Shown piece by piece: positions 35,449-44,998 of a stretch of 64,000 nucleotides of DNA. Position numbers and translations under genes: made by a program. The stretch spans positions 1,488,001-1,552,000 of the forward strand of contig NZ_CP156079.1 in the NCBI RefSeq assembly GCF_040892545.1, in the 5' to 3' direction. The DNA is from Paracidovorax avenae (GTDB taxonomy: Bacteria > Pseudomonadota > Gammaproteobacteria > Burkholderiales > Burkholderiaceae_C). Each line of letters opens with the position of its first letter. Positions within the stretch are counted from its first letter, which is position 1. The notes under the pieces are model-generated. The model was not told the origin of the DNA, searched no databases, and saw only the letters and a list, made by a program, of their open reading frames with translations.

Positions 35449-36639
35449 TTATCTTTCCGGGCAGAGGCCCAGCAGCAGGCTCGCGTTGCTGCCGCCGAAG
35501 GCGAACGAATTGCTCATGGCGATGCGCCGCGCGCCCGGCGCGAAATGCTCGCCGGGGCCGGCCAGGCGCAGGGGCGCGAGCTCCGGGTCCGGCTGCGCGT
35601 CCCAGATGTGGGGAGGGATGGATCCGCGCGTGACGGCCAGCCAGCAGAAGGCCAGTTCGGTCGCGCCGGCCGCGCCGAGCGTATGGCCCGTGAGCGGCTT
35701 GGTGCCGCTGGCGCAGACCCCGTCCGCGAAGACGCGCGCCACCGCGAGGCTTTCCATCTGGTCGTTCTTGGGCGTGGCGGTGGCGTGCAGGTTCAGGTAG
35801 CCGACGGCGGCGGGCGGCAGTTGCGCGTCCGCGAGCGCGGCCCGCATCGCCAGTTCGGCGCCCAGGCCCTCCGGATGGGGCGCGGAGATGTGGTGGGCGT
35901 CGCTGGACTCCCCGATGCCCAGGAGTTCGACGGGGGCCGGCTCTCGGGTCATGAGGAACAGCGCGGCGCCTTCCCCGATGTTGATGCCGCGGCGGTGCCG
36001 GCTCATGGGGTTGCAGACGTCGGACGAGGTGGATTCGAGCGAGGTGAAACCGTTGACCGTCAGGCGGCAGAGCGAGTCCACGCCACCCACGAGCACCGCG
36101 TCGCACAGCTTGTGGCGCAGTAGCCGGCGCGCGCTGGCGAAGGCCTTGGCGCTTGATGTGCAGGCCGTCGAGATGGTGTAGGCCGGGCCGGACAGGCCCA
36201 GGCAGCGCGCGAGGAAGGGCCCGGGCATGCCGATTTCCTGCTGCGTGTAGGCGTAACCGCGGGGCAGGCCGGCATGGGCGCGGTGGTGGGCCAGGGCCGC
36301 CTCGCCTTCGGCCACGCCCGAGGTGCTGGTGCCCAGCACCACGCCGATGCGCGGGCTGCCATGGCGGGCCACGGCCTCGTCCACCGCCGGGGCGATCTGC
36401 GCGAGCGCCTGCAGCAGCAGCCGGTTGTTGCGGCAGTCCCAGGCCGCGAGCGACTCCGGGACGGCGGGCAGGTCCTCTGCGCGTGCGCGGCCCACGCGGG
36501 CAGGGCGATTGGGAATCCAGCCATCCTCCAGCACCATGCCGGTGGTGTCGCCGCGGAACAGTCCGTCCGCCACGGCGTCCACGGAGTGCCCGAGGGCATT
36601 GACCAGGCCCAAGGCCGGGAGGTAGATGCGGGAGGTCAT
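35449..36639 (-). CDS. apeO: Aryl polyene beta-ketoacyl synthase ApeO
   Basis: The 396-residue ketosynthase has Cys160 in STACTSSAKA, His285 in NLHATATPKND and His319 in LTGHTLGAAGA, so it is catalytically complete. In known APE systems ApeO pairs with the chain-length factor ApeC as a type II polyketide-like ketosynthase that extends the polyene without enoyl reduction. The start ATG at 36639 overlaps the upstream gene by 4 bases (ATGA). The ApeO assignment over FabF follows from position between ApeN and ApeP. Confidence 0.8.
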   Translation of the reverse strand: MTSRIYLPALGLVNALGHSVDAVADGLFRGDTTGMVLEDGWIPNRPARVGRARAEDLPAVPESLAAWDCRNNRLLLQALAQIAPAVDEAVARHGSPRIGVVLGTSTSGVAEGEAALAHHRAHAGLPRGYAYTQQEIGMPGPFLARCLGLSGPAYTISTACTSSAKAFASARRLLRHKLCDAVLVGGVDSLCRLTVNGFTSLESTSSDVCNPMSRHRRGINIGEGAALFLMTREPAPVELLGIGESSDAHHISAPHPEGLGAELAMRAALADAQLPPAAVGYLNLHATATPKNDQMESLAVARVFADGVCASGTKPLTGHTLGAAGATELAFCWLAVTRGSIPPHIWDAQPDPELAPLRLAGPGEHFAPGARRIAMSNSFAFGGSNASLLLGLCPER

Positions 36640-37247
36640 GGCGAAGGCTCCGCGGCATCCGGAGCCGGCAGGGTGTCCAGGGCGAGCGCGAGGCCCGGGC
36701 CGGGCAGGTCGATGTCCGCACGGTCGTAGGGCGGGGCGCTTCCCTCGCGGCGCACCGCTACCGCCGTGGCGCCGTCCCGGTCCTGCACGCGGACGTGATG
36801 GGGATCGGCCGCATCCAGCGACAGGCTGGCAGACAGCCCGGCCCGCACGCTGTCCGCGGGCCATTGGGCGATCTGCACGAGCGCCAGCAGCAGCCGTGCG
36901 TCCAGGCGCCGGTCGGGCAGCGCGTGGACCCGCACGGCGCGGTTGTCGTATTCCACGTCCACCACCTTGTGCCCGAACGGCGTCAGTCCGACGAAGCGGA
37001 TGCCCTGCGCATCCACTTCCATCTGCACGATCATGGTTTCGGCATGGCCGCGGAATCGCACCGTCGCCTTCTGCTGGACGTCGAAGGGCACCACATCGGC
37101 CGTGGGCTGCAGGCAGTACTGCCCGCCGCCGGGCAGCGGTGCGCAGCGGCCGTCGTCCGGGCCGCAGCCGGCCAGGGCCGCAGCCACGGCCGCCAGGCCA
37201 GCCAGCCGGACCGGATTCACGGCGATCCATGCCCTGCGCGGCGTCAT
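36636..37247 (-). CDS. apeN: DUF3261-type lipoprotein ApeN
   Basis: The 203-residue protein has a signal peptide and lipobox LAGC (Cys28), then a beta-rich domain containing PLPGGGQYCLQP, TVRFRGHAETMIVQMEV and VVDVEYDNRAVRV. The DUF3261 family occurs in APE clusters next to the exporter, and these proteins are probably lipid carriers at the outer membrane. It overlaps apeM by 4 bases (ATGA). Its enzymatic role, if any, is unknown; a lipoprotein transport role is inferred from context. Confidence 0.68.
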   Translation of the reverse strand: MTPRRAWIAVNPVRLAGLAAVAAALAGCGPDDGRCAPLPGGGQYCLQPTADVVPFDVQQKATVRFRGHAETMIVQMEVDAQGIRFVGLTPFGHKVVDVEYDNRAVRVHALPDRRLDARLLLALVQIAQWPADSVRAGLSASLSLDAADPHHVRVQDRDGATAVAVRREGSAPPYDRADIDLPGPGLALALDTLPAPDAAEPSP

Positions 37248-39595
37248 CGCGGCCTCCGCGCATCCAGGCTCAGCACCACCGGCGACAGCAGCACGGACAT
37301 GCCGATGCCCACGAGCAGCGTGGCGCCGAACCCCGACAGGGCGGGCATCGAGCTGAAGGCCAGCAGGCCGAACGAGAGCAGCGTGGTACCCGCGGACAGC
37401 AGCACGCCCGAGAGGGTGGCCGCTTCGTTGCCTCCGCCTTCCAGCAGGAAGATCGGGTAGTTGACGCCCACGCCGAGCACCAGCATCAGCCCCATGAGGT
37501 GGAACAGCGTGAGCGGCACGTGCGCGTAGCCGAAGCAGGCCAGGGCCAGTCCCATGGCGAGCACGGTCGGGGCGAGCACCCCGGTGGCCTTGCGGGCGCC
37601 GTAGCGCAGGCACAGCACGCCGTACACGAGCGCCAGGGCGCACACGAGCCATTGCACGCTGCCCAGCCGGTACTGGCGGAACAGCGCCGAGATGCTGCCG
37701 GCCTTGTCCACGAACGCCACGCCCGGAAGCACGTCCACCGCCCGGCGAACGTCGTCAGGCCGCTGCAGCCCCTGCGGAAGCACGATGCTGGCATAACCGT
37801 GCGCGGTCGTACCCAGCCACAGGTGGCGGAACGGGGCGGAGACGGGTGCCTGCAGCCAGTCCTGCAGCGAGAGCGTCCGGCCCTCGGCCGCCAGGAACTG
37901 CGGCTTCTGCCGGGCGGCGATGTCGTCGCGCACGCCCGCGTCGTCCAGCAGGGTGCTGAGCGCGGATTCGTCGGCATAGACGTGCGCGGCCAGCAGCGCA
38001 TGATTGTCTTTCTGGCGCTGCGCGGAGGGCACGAACGACGAGAGCGCCTGCCACCCGCCCAGGGCGCCGTCTGCCACCAGCGGTGCCAGCCGCGTGGCAA
38101 GCGCTTCTTCGCGGGCCAGGACCTCGTCCGGACTCGATCCTTCGACGAGTATGAACTGGCCGGTCTGCCCCAGGCCCGCCAGTTCCCGGAGTTGCCGTTC
38201 CTGCGCGAGCAGGGCGGCCGGCCGGTCGATGAGCAGGCGGATGTCGTCGTCGCCGCGCAATTGCCACCACCCCGGAACGGCGGCGATCAGCAGCCCGCCC
38301 ATGAGCAGCAGGCAGCGCCGCAGGTCCATGTGGGCCTGCCACCAGGCCAGCAGGCGCCGGGGCAGCTGGAAGGCCGCGGCCGGGTCCCGGGTGCTGGGGC
38401 GCCGCAGCAGCGCCGGCAGCAGCAGGAACACGCTCAGCCACGCCGCGGACAGTCCCGCCAGGGCGAACAGCGCGATCTGCGACAGCGCGGGGAACGGCGC
38501 GAACCACAGGGCGCCGTAGCCCAGCAGGCTGGTGGCGAGCGCCATGGCGAGGCCCGGCGTGATGCGGCGCAGTGCGCCCAGCGGCTCCCACGCCGGGCCA
38601 GCCCCGAGGTGGGCCGCGAAATACTGCACCGAATAGTCGATGGCCTCGCCGATCAGGCTGGCGCCGAAGACCAGGGTGATGAGGTGGATCTCTCCGTACA
38701 CCTGGATGGTGGCCACCAGCCCGGCGCAGATGCCGAACGCCACTGACAGCAGGCCCAGGGCCAGGGGGCGCGGCGAGCGGAACACGAGGTAGAGCAGCAC
38801 GAGCATGCCCACCAGCGACCCCGCGCCGATGAGGTGGAATTCGGTTTCGGCGCTGGAGCGTGCGGCCTGGGCATAGAAGACGGTGCCGGCGCGCAGCAGC
38901 CGCACTTCAGGGAATGCGCGGGCGAGTGCCTGTTCGGCGCCGGTGGTGGCGCGCAGCACCGGCCGCTGGATGCGGTCGTCGTACGCCGATCCCTTCAGTT
39001 CGGCCGTGACCAGCACCCAGGCGGCGCCGTGGTCGCGCACCACCAGCAGGCCGTCGGCGGGCTGGAGCCGGAGGTCGGCCAGCGGCAGCGCGGACAGCCA
39101 CGCATCGGCGAAGCCGAAGGGGTCGTCCGCCAGCGGCAGCGACAGCCCCAGGCGCAGGGGGGCGTTCAGCTTGGCCTGCAGGCGTGCGGCGAGCGCCGGG
39201 CGGCCTGCCCGGAGCGCCTCGCGGTCCGCCGCGGAAAGCAGGCCGTGGCGGTGCTCCCGGTAGATGGCCGTGAGCCGCCCCAGGTCGGTGGGCGGGATGT
39301 CGGAAGTAACCTGGCGGAAGGCGCCCGAATCCTGGAGCGCCCGGGCGAATCCGCGTGCGGCGCGGGCCGCGGTCTCCAGCGGCACGCCGCCCACCAGGAA
39401 CACCGCACGGTTGCCCACGGTATCCGCCAGCCGGTTCACCGCGTCTTCCGCCACGGGGTTGCGCTCGGTCGCGGGCAGCAGCGTCAGCAGGTTGGTCTGC
39501 AGGCGCGCGGAGTGCGTGAACTGCAGCACGCACGCGGCACCCAGCAGGACCGCGATGGCCAGCCAGATCCACGCGCGCAGGCGAACCGCGTTCAT
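37244..39595 (-). CDS. apeM: MMPL/RND-type exporter ApeM
   Basis: The 783-residue membrane protein has the MMPL architecture: one N-terminal span, a large periplasmic domain (about residues 35 to 240), a cluster of six helices that includes GLVATIQVYGEIHLITLVFG, a second periplasmic domain and a second helix bundle ending in GIGMSVLLSPVVLSLD. Such transporters move lipids or hydrophobic molecules out of the inner membrane using the proton gradient. The sequence GEAIDYSVQYF carries the charged transmembrane residues expected for proton coupling. In APE clusters it is predicted to export the aryl polyene lipid with ApeL and ApeN. Confidence 0.82.
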   Translation of the reverse strand: MNAVRLRAWIWLAIAVLLGAACVLQFTHSARLQTNLLTLLPATERNPVAEDAVNRLADTVGNRAVFLVGGVPLETAARAARGFARALQDSGAFRQVTSDIPPTDLGRLTAIYREHRHGLLSAADREALRAGRPALAARLQAKLNAPLRLGLSLPLADDPFGFADAWLSALPLADLRLQPADGLLVVRDHGAAWVLVTAELKGSAYDDRIQRPVLRATTGAEQALARAFPEVRLLRAGTVFYAQAARSSAETEFHLIGAGSLVGMLVLLYLVFRSPRPLALGLLSVAFGICAGLVATIQVYGEIHLITLVFGASLIGEAIDYSVQYFAAHLGAGPAWEPLGALRRITPGLAMALATSLLGYGALWFAPFPALSQIALFALAGLSAAWLSVFLLLPALLRRPSTRDPAAAFQLPRRLLAWWQAHMDLRRCLLLMGGLLIAAVPGWWQLRGDDDIRLLIDRPAALLAQERQLRELAGLGQTGQFILVEGSSPDEVLAREEALATRLAPLVADGALGGWQALSSFVPSAQRQKDNHALLAAHVYADESALSTLLDDAGVRDDIAARQKPQFLAAEGRTLSLQDWLQAPVSAPFRHLWLGTTAHGYASIVLPQGLQRPDDVRRAVDVLPGVAFVDKAGSISALFRQYRLGSVQWLVCALALVYGVLCLRYGARKATGVLAPTVLAMGLALACFGYAHVPLTLFHLMGLMLVLGVGVNYPIFLLEGGGNEAATLSGVLLSAGTTLLSFGLLAFSSMPALSGFGATLLVGIGMSVLLSPVVLSLDARRPR

Positions 39596-40227
39596 GGGGT
39601 GCGGGGCACGCCGTTGAAGCGCTGCAGCTCGGCGTCCGAGAGCGCGGCCGCGCCCTGCGTGCCGCGGAACCGCAGGGACGTGCTGTCGCCGCCCGCTTCG
39701 TCCATGCGCAGCGTCTGCACGAACTGGTCACCGGTGATCTGGATGCGCTCCATGGCCTGTGCCATCTGCGGCTGGCGCGGCTTCAGCTCCAGGGTCCACT
39801 GCGCGGTGGTTCCCCGCACGGCAATGTCGAAGTAGCCGGCCAGCGCCTGCGCGTCGGCGCTCAGCACCGCGCGGAAGACGCGGCCGATCTCTGCCAGGCC
39901 CTGTACCTGACGCTCGCGCCGCTGCCCGTCGGCGCCGATCTCCACCACCTTGTCGTCCTGCAGCACGTAGGTCATCGCGTAGGGCTTCTCGATCTGCCAC
40001 AGCACGCCGCGTTCGCGCGAATAGACGATCTTGCCGGTCGTGACCACAGGGCGCTTGAGCGCCGCCATCTGCCGGGTCTGCGTGAAATCGGCACGGACCA
40101 CCGGGTACTGCGCGACGTGCTCCGCGAGGCCGGACAGGGTGGCAGTGTCGGCGGTGGCCGCGTGGACGGGCAGGGCCAGCCACAGCGCGAGCGCCGCCAG
40201 GCGCAGGGCGGCGGTCAGCGTGCGCAT
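39592..40227 (-). CDS. apeL: LolA-like periplasmic lipoprotein carrier ApeL
   Basis: The 211-residue protein has a signal peptide (about residues 1 to 23, ending HAATA) and then the LolA-type open barrel: VVRADFTQTRQMAALKRPVV, TGKIVYSRERGVLWQIEKP and YVLQDDKVVEIGADG. LolA carries lipoproteins through the periplasm. The APE-cluster version probably carries the aryl polyene lipid from ApeM to the outer membrane. The start ATG at 40227 lies inside the thioesterase coding end by 13 bases and gives a clean signal sequence. Confidence 0.78.
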   Translation of the reverse strand: MRTLTAALRLAALALWLALPVHAATADTATLSGLAEHVAQYPVVRADFTQTRQMAALKRPVVTTGKIVYSRERGVLWQIEKPYAMTYVLQDDKVVEIGADGQRRERQVQGLAEIGRVFRAVLSADAQALAGYFDIAVRGTTAQWTLELKPRQPQMAQAMERIQITGDQFVQTLRMDEAGGDSTSLRFRGTQGAAALSDAELQRFNGVPRTP

Positions 40228-40640
40228 GCGCGCTCCAGGTTGGCGAACACGATGGGCGGCGAGACGAACTGCAGCTCCCGGGTGGCTGCATCCACGGCCA
40301 GCTGCACCGTGTGGCCCTTGGTGAGGAGGGTGTCGCTGGCCGTGTCGCGGATCTCGTAGCGGATCTTGATGCGGTTCTCGTATTCGGCCAATGCCGCCTC
40401 GACCCGCACGCGCTGGCCATACAGCGCGGGGCGCACGTATTTCAGGTGGCATTCCACGACGGGCCAGAGATAGCCCGAAGCCTTCATCTGGGGGTAGTCG
40501 TAGTCGAAGCGGCGCAGCAGGGCGCAGCGGGCCAACTCGAAATACTTGACGTAGTGGCCGTGCCAGGCGACGTCCATGGTGTCCACGTCGTGGAACGGGA
40601 TCTCCACGTCGATGCTGGCGGAAAGCAAAAGCGGATTCAT
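40215..40640 (-). CDS. apeK: Hotdog-fold acyl-CoA/ACP thioesterase ApeK
   Basis: The 141-residue 4-hydroxybenzoyl-CoA thioesterase-type protein starts with DVEIPFHDVDTMDVAWHGHY, where Asp and the HGH segment are the expected catalytic site of this group. It is the usual thioesterase of APE clusters (ApeK) and may release the chain from ACP or clear mischarged carriers. It overlaps ApeJ by 4 bases (ATGA). Confidence 0.78.
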   Translation of the reverse strand: MNPLLLSASIDVEIPFHDVDTMDVAWHGHYVKYFELARCALLRRFDYDYPQMKASGYLWPVVECHLKYVRPALYGQRVRVEAALAEYENRIKIRYEIRDTASDTLLTKGHTVQLAVDAATRELQFVSPPIVFANLERACAR

Positions 40641-42403
40641 TCGGTACGGGTGTGGATGGGCGCCTCGCCGGCGGGCTGCTGCGTTGGCAGGGCGGCGGGC
40701 GTCGCGGTGTGCCAGAAATCGAAGAAGTTGAACCATTGCAGCGGCGCGGCCAGGCAGTAGGACTCCAGCCGGCGCGCATAGGCGCGCACGTAGTCCTGCA
40801 GGCGCTGCTTGCGTTCGCGGCGGGGCAGCTCGATGCGCTCCGCGAACGGTTCCAAGTGGATGGTATAGCCGTCGGGGCCGGGCAGGCAGAAGAACAGGTA
40901 GACGGGGCAGTCCAGCAGGCTCGCGAGGATGAACGGACCTTCCGGGAAGAGGGCGGGCTGTCCGAGGAAATCGGCCGTGCAGGTGCGGGAGGCCTGCCCG
41001 GGGGAGCCCGGCGGCGTGCGGTCGCCCACGATGACCAGCAACTCGCCGCGGTCGATCTTCTCCTGCAGCAGGATCGCCGTGTCGGGCCCCAGGCTGGAGA
41101 CCTGCAGCAGGTTGAAATCGAAGCCGCCGTTCACGCGCGACAGCATCCGGTGGAACCGCTGGGCATGGTCCGTGTACATCACGGCGTTCACCGTGACCTG
41201 CTGCCCGGCGTGGGCCATGGCACGCGCCATCTCCAGGTTGCCCAGGTGCGCGCTGACGAGCAGTGCGCCGCGCCGGGAGGCGACCAGTTCGTCGAACAGC
41301 GCCTGCTGCGGGAAGTGCACGCGCGTGGCCGTGGCCTTGCCGCTCCATGCCGCCAGCTTCTCGACGCTGGAGCGTGCGAAGGCCATCATGTGCCGGAAGC
41401 TGTCGCGGGCACGGGGCGGCCGGGGCAGCCCGCCACAGGCATGCACTCGTGCGAGGTAAGTCTGCGATGCGCGGCGTGCGGGCCCGGCGGCCGCATGGAA
41501 GTACGCGATGATCGGATAGAGCATCCAGCCGACGGCGCGGGGGCCGAGCAGCCGGTAGGTGGCCGCCACGATCGCCAGGCCCAGCGAGCTTCCGCGCTCG
41601 GCGATCCGCGTCCAGTGTGGCTGCGGTGCCTGCGCCGGGGCGGATGCGGGGGCGCCGCGCAGACGGCGCGCCACGATCCACGGAAACCGAGGGAGCATGC
41701 CCAGGCTGAGGCGGGTGTGCATCCACGAGATGCGCAGGTTGTCCCGCAGCATGTCGAAATGCGACAGGCCGCCCTCCGGGTAGGTGACCCGGGTGCGGAT
41801 GTTGCGCACCGGCAGGCCGGCCCAGCAGAGGCGCACGATGATCTCGATGTCGAAAGCCATCCGCGCGGGAATGCGGTGCGTGTCGATGAGTGCGCAGGTG
41901 GGCGCCAGGGGATAGAGCCGGAAGCCGCACATCGAATCGCGGACGGCGAACGACAGGGTTTCCACCCACACCCAGAAATGCGTCACGTAGCGGCCGTAGA
42001 GCCGCTTCCTGGGCACCGAGGCGTCGTAGATGGGCTGGCCGCACACCACGGCGTCCGGATGTCGTTCGCCGCATGCGAGAAAGCGCGGAACGTCTCCGGT
42101 GTCGTGCTGGCCGTCCGCATCGATCTGCAGCGCGTGGCTCATGCCGTCGCGCAGCGCCCGGCGCATGCCGTCCATCACGGCAGCCCCCTTGCCCTGGTTG
42201 GCGGGCAGGCGCGACAGGCGCACCTGCGGGCACGCGGCGGCGACGGCGGCCAGCGCTTGCTGCGTCGGGGCGTCGCTGCCGTCGTCCACGATGTAGATGG
42301 GCAGGCCGTGCACCGCGAGCCGGGCGACCGTGGCGGCGATGGTGTCCCCGTGGTTGTAGATGGGGATGATGAGGCAGGGGCGGAATGCCATGGCATGCGT
42401 CAT
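40637..42403 (-). CDS. apeJ: Fused family-2 glycosyltransferase and LpxL-type acyltransferase ApeJ
   Basis: The 588-residue protein has two domains. Residues about 8 to 230 form a GT2 glycosyltransferase with LIIPIYNHGDTIAATV, the nucleotide-binding VDDGSD and DADGQHD. Residues about 300 to 570 form a lysophospholipid acyltransferase of the LpxL type with SAHLGNLEMARAMA and GDRTPPGSPG. In APE systems this fused enzyme is thought to attach sugar and fatty acyl groups to make the lipid carrier. It begins at ATG 42403, overlapping ApeI by 4 bases. Both domains look intact. Confidence 0.82.
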   Translation of the reverse strand: MTHAMAFRPCLIIPIYNHGDTIAATVARLAVHGLPIYIVDDGSDAPTQQALAAVAAACPQVRLSRLPANQGKGAAVMDGMRRALRDGMSHALQIDADGQHDTGDVPRFLACGERHPDAVVCGQPIYDASVPRKRLYGRYVTHFWVWVETLSFAVRDSMCGFRLYPLAPTCALIDTHRIPARMAFDIEIIVRLCWAGLPVRNIRTRVTYPEGGLSHFDMLRDNLRISWMHTRLSLGMLPRFPWIVARRLRGAPASAPAQAPQPHWTRIAERGSSLGLAIVAATYRLLGPRAVGWMLYPIIAYFHAAAGPARRASQTYLARVHACGGLPRPPRARDSFRHMMAFARSSVEKLAAWSGKATATRVHFPQQALFDELVASRRGALLVSAHLGNLEMARAMAHAGQQVTVNAVMYTDHAQRFHRMLSRVNGGFDFNLLQVSSLGPDTAILLQEKIDRGELLVIVGDRTPPGSPGQASRTCTADFLGQPALFPEGPFILASLLDCPVYLFFCLPGPDGYTIHLEPFAERIELPRRERKQRLQDYVRAYARRLESYCLAAPLQWFNFFDFWHTATPAALPTQQPAGEAPIHTRTE

Positions 42404-42768
42404 GGCGCGGGCCCGAAGGCGATGCGGCCCGAGGAGCACGGCCGGTCGCCGGCCGCATAGGCGAATGCGAGCCGCTGGCGGTCCCGGCTCCACGACAGGT
42501 TCAGTTCCAGCTCCTTTCCCGGCAGCACGAGCGACTGGAATTTCACCTGCTCGAGCGCTCGGAACGCCCCGCGCTGCGCGAAGCCGGGCAGGTGATCGTC
42601 CGCGAAGCGCACAGCCCAGTCCAGCTGCACGATGCCGGGCAGGATCGGGAAGCCCGGGAAATGGCCGGCGAAATGCGTGATGCCGCCGGACACGTGCATC
42701 GCGATCACGGCTGTGTCGTCATCGGGGCGCCGCACGGCGCTGACTTCAGGCAGCCATTGCTCGGGCAT
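42400..42768 (-). CDS. apeI: Aryl polyene dehydratase ApeI
   Basis: The 122-residue hotdog-fold dehydratase carries the FabA/FabZ motif THFAGHFPGFPILPG with catalytic His36. It is shorter than FabZ and matches the ApeI partner that forms a dehydratase heterodimer with ApeP. Its start lies 23 bases inside the end of the AMP-ligase gene. Confidence 0.8.
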   Translation of the reverse strand: MPEQWLPEVSAVRRPDDDTAVIAMHVSGGITHFAGHFPGFPILPGIVQLDWAVRFADDHLPGFAQRGAFRALEQVKFQSLVLPGKELELNLSWSRDRQRLAFAYAAGDRPCSSGRIAFGPAP

Positions 42769-44110
42769 CGGAATCCTCGTCGGCGTGGAACAGCGCGGCG
42801 ACCGCCGCCGCCGGCAGCTTGCCGCGCTCGTTCACCGGAAGCTGCGGCGGGAACCGCCAGTGGCGCGGCAGGACGACCGCGTCGAAATGGCCGGACAGGT
42901 GCAGCCGCAGCGTCCGGGAAAGCAGGCGGTGGCCTTCCCGCTCGAGTACGTCGCGCCCCTCGGGCGTGAGCACCGCCGCGGCACCGATGCGCAGCCGGCC
43001 GCGTTGCAGCAGCACGGCCGCGGCCTGGGCGATCCACGGGTGGGATGCCAGGCGCGCTTCGAGGTCCGGCAGGGACACGCGCTTTTCCTCGATCTTCACG
43101 GTGCGGTCCAGCCGGCCCAGCAGCCGGAAGCGGCCGTCGGGCGAAAGGGCCACCGCGTCGTCCATCTCGCAGACGACATCCGGATCGGGCAGGAATGGCG
43201 AGCGCAGCTGGAGCGCGCCCTGATCGCCGCGCGTGATGCGCATGCCGGGCATGGGGGTCCAGGCGTCGCCCTCCACCTGCTGCCGCCAGCCGATGCCGCC
43301 GGTCTCCGTGCTGCCGAACACTTCGGTGGGCGCTTCGCCGAACTGCTCCCGGAACACCAGGGCCGTGCCGGACGGCAGGGGGCCGCCGGAAGAAAAGACG
43401 TGGCGCAGCACGGGCCGCAGGCCACCGAGCGGCAGCAACTCGGGCAGCCGCGTGAGCTGTGCGGGGCTGCTGACCAGCACGGCCGCCGGCGCGAAGCACG
43501 CCAGCCGCTCGTGCAGCAGGCTCGGCGTATCGATGGTGGCCGCGTCGAACATCCGCCCGGTGGCGAGGGGCCAGAGCACGCGGAACAGCAACCCGTAGAA
43601 ATGCGCATGCGGTGCGGTCGCGATGAAGCCCGCATCGCCGATGGTTTCGCCCCAGAGCGCCTCCAGCGTCGCCACCTCGGCCTGGAACTGCCCGAGTGTC
43701 TTGCGCACCGGCTTCGGCTCGCCGGTGCTTCCGGAGGTGTAGATGTGGATGGCGGGGCGGTGGGGATCGATCGGCGCGAGACCGGAGGCGTCGCCGGGGC
43801 CATCCGGCACATCGGCGAGCGTGGCGTCGTAGGCGCTCGCCAGGCGCGCCAGGGTGCCGGGCTGGGTGTTGGGCGGAATCACGGCCTGTCGGCCCGCATG
43901 CAGGATGGCCAGCAGGCCGGTGGCGAAGCCGCAGGCGTCGTCCGCGGCCAGCAGCCAGCGTTCGGCCCCATGCCGGCGGATGCCTTCGCTGCGCCGGGCG
44001 ACGCCTTCCTGCAAGGCGCGCCAGGTGACGGTGAGCGCGCCGCGGCGGCACACGGGGGCATCGCCTGCGCGCGGCATGGAAGGCAGCGCATGGAGTGGCA
44101 GCACCTGCAT
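42746..44110 (-). CDS. apeH: AMP-dependent acyl ligase ApeH
   Basis: The 454-residue adenylate-forming enzyme has the AMP-binding loop IYTSGSTGEPKP (residues 123 to 134) and the acyl-site motif VFGSTETGGIGWRQ, then GRLDRTVKIEEKRVSL near the C terminus. ApeH is predicted to activate the aromatic starter acid as its AMP ester and pass it to the ACP ApeE. It is shorter than acyl-CoA synthetases (about 550), in line with cluster relatives. It starts 3 bases after ApeG and ends inside ApeI. The substrate (4-hydroxybenzoate or related) is inferred. Confidence 0.82.
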   Translation of the reverse strand: MQVLPLHALPSMPRAGDAPVCRRGALTVTWRALQEGVARRSEGIRRHGAERWLLAADDACGFATGLLAILHAGRQAVIPPNTQPGTLARLASAYDATLADVPDGPGDASGLAPIDPHRPAIHIYTSGSTGEPKPVRKTLGQFQAEVATLEALWGETIGDAGFIATAPHAHFYGLLFRVLWPLATGRMFDAATIDTPSLLHERLACFAPAAVLVSSPAQLTRLPELLPLGGLRPVLRHVFSSGGPLPSGTALVFREQFGEAPTEVFGSTETGGIGWRQQVEGDAWTPMPGMRITRGDQGALQLRSPFLPDPDVVCEMDDAVALSPDGRFRLLGRLDRTVKIEEKRVSLPDLEARLASHPWIAQAAAVLLQRGRLRIGAAAVLTPEGRDVLEREGHRLLSRTLRLHLSGHFDAVVLPRHWRFPPQLPVNERGKLPAAAVAALFHADEDSDARAMAA

Positions 44111-44113
44111 GGG

Positions 44114-44692
44114 TCAGGACCCGGTGCGGCGCGCGGTGCGCGCCTGCATGCGCTGGCGCACCAGCCACTCGCCCGCGAACAGCGCACCCATCAGCACATA
44201 GGCGATCAGGCCGTTGTAGAGCGACCAGACCTCGCGCGAGGTGTAGAGGGCCGTATAGCAGGCGACGGCGCTGTTGAGGACGAAGAACCCGCACCACACC
44301 TGGGTGACGTGCCGGGTGTACCGCACGCCCGCGGGCGGCAGGTCGGGCTCGCGCAGGCGAGCGAAGCGTTCCACCATGGAGGGAGGCTTCACCAGCGACG
44401 CCCCGAAGAGACAGAGCATGCCCAGCCCCGCCACGCAGGGGTAGAGCCGCACCATGGTCTCATTGTTGGCGACGCCCGTGGCGAGGGACCATGCCAGCAG
44501 TCCCGCCGGGACCAGCAGTTCCGCACGGGACAGTCCCGAGAGGAAGCGTGCCGCCGCCTCGCGCTGGCGCAGCAGCAGCGTCGCCGCCAGCAGCAGGGCG
44601 ACGTACCGCGGCTCCAGGTATTGCAGGCCGAAGTAGATCAGGCCGGGATAGGCGATCCATGGCAGGGCCTGCCACAGGGGGGCGAGGGGCAT
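44114..44692 (-). CDS. apeG: Integral membrane protein ApeG (COG4648-like)
   Basis: The 192-residue protein has four to five predicted membrane spans, including WIAYPGLIYFGLQYL, YVALLLAATLLL, ELLVPAGLLAWSLATGV and YCCFF-like WCGFFVLNSAVACYTALY. The family occurs between the ACPs and AMP ligase in APE clusters. The function is unknown, and no catalytic motif is evident. It starts 4 bases after the second ACP. Confidence 0.75.
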   Translation of the reverse strand: MPLAPLWQALPWIAYPGLIYFGLQYLEPRYVALLLAATLLLRQREAAARFLSGLSRAELLVPAGLLAWSLATGVANNETMVRLYPCVAGLGMLCLFGASLVKPPSMVERFARLREPDLPPAGVRYTRHVTQVWCGFFVLNSAVACYTALYTSREVWSLYNGLIAYVLMGALFAGEWLVRQRMQARTARRTGS

Positions 44693-44696
44693 GGCG

Positions 44697-44963
44697 TCAG
44701 GCAGTGGCGGGCGTTTCCGCCGTCGCCAGCAGATGCTGCACGGTGGTGACGAGGTCGCTCACGGTGCGCACGCTCTTGAAGCGGTCCACCTGGATGCGCC
44801 GGCCGGTCATCTCCTGCAGCTTGATCGCGAGATCCACGGCATCGATGCTGTCGAGATCGAGGTCCTCGAACAGGTTCGCGTCCGCCGTGACGCGGGTGGC
44901 ATCGATTTCGAAGGTCTCCACGAGGATGTCGCGGACTTGGTCCAGGATGTGCTGGGTATTCAT
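44697..44963 (-). CDS. apeF: Acyl carrier protein ApeF
   Basis: The 88-residue carrier protein has the phosphopantetheine site DLDLDSIDAVDLA with Ser39, the DSL-type motif here as DSI. The acidic helix II that contacts the ketosynthases is present. It is one of two ACPs in the cluster, with ApeE next to it. Confidence 0.87.
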   Translation of the reverse strand: MNTQHILDQVRDILVETFEIDATRVTADANLFEDLDLDSIDAVDLAIKLQEMTGRRIQVDRFKSVRTVSDLVTTVQHLLATAETPATA

Positions 44964-44998
44964 GGGGCGTTTGCGAAAAAGGCGATGGGGGAAACGGG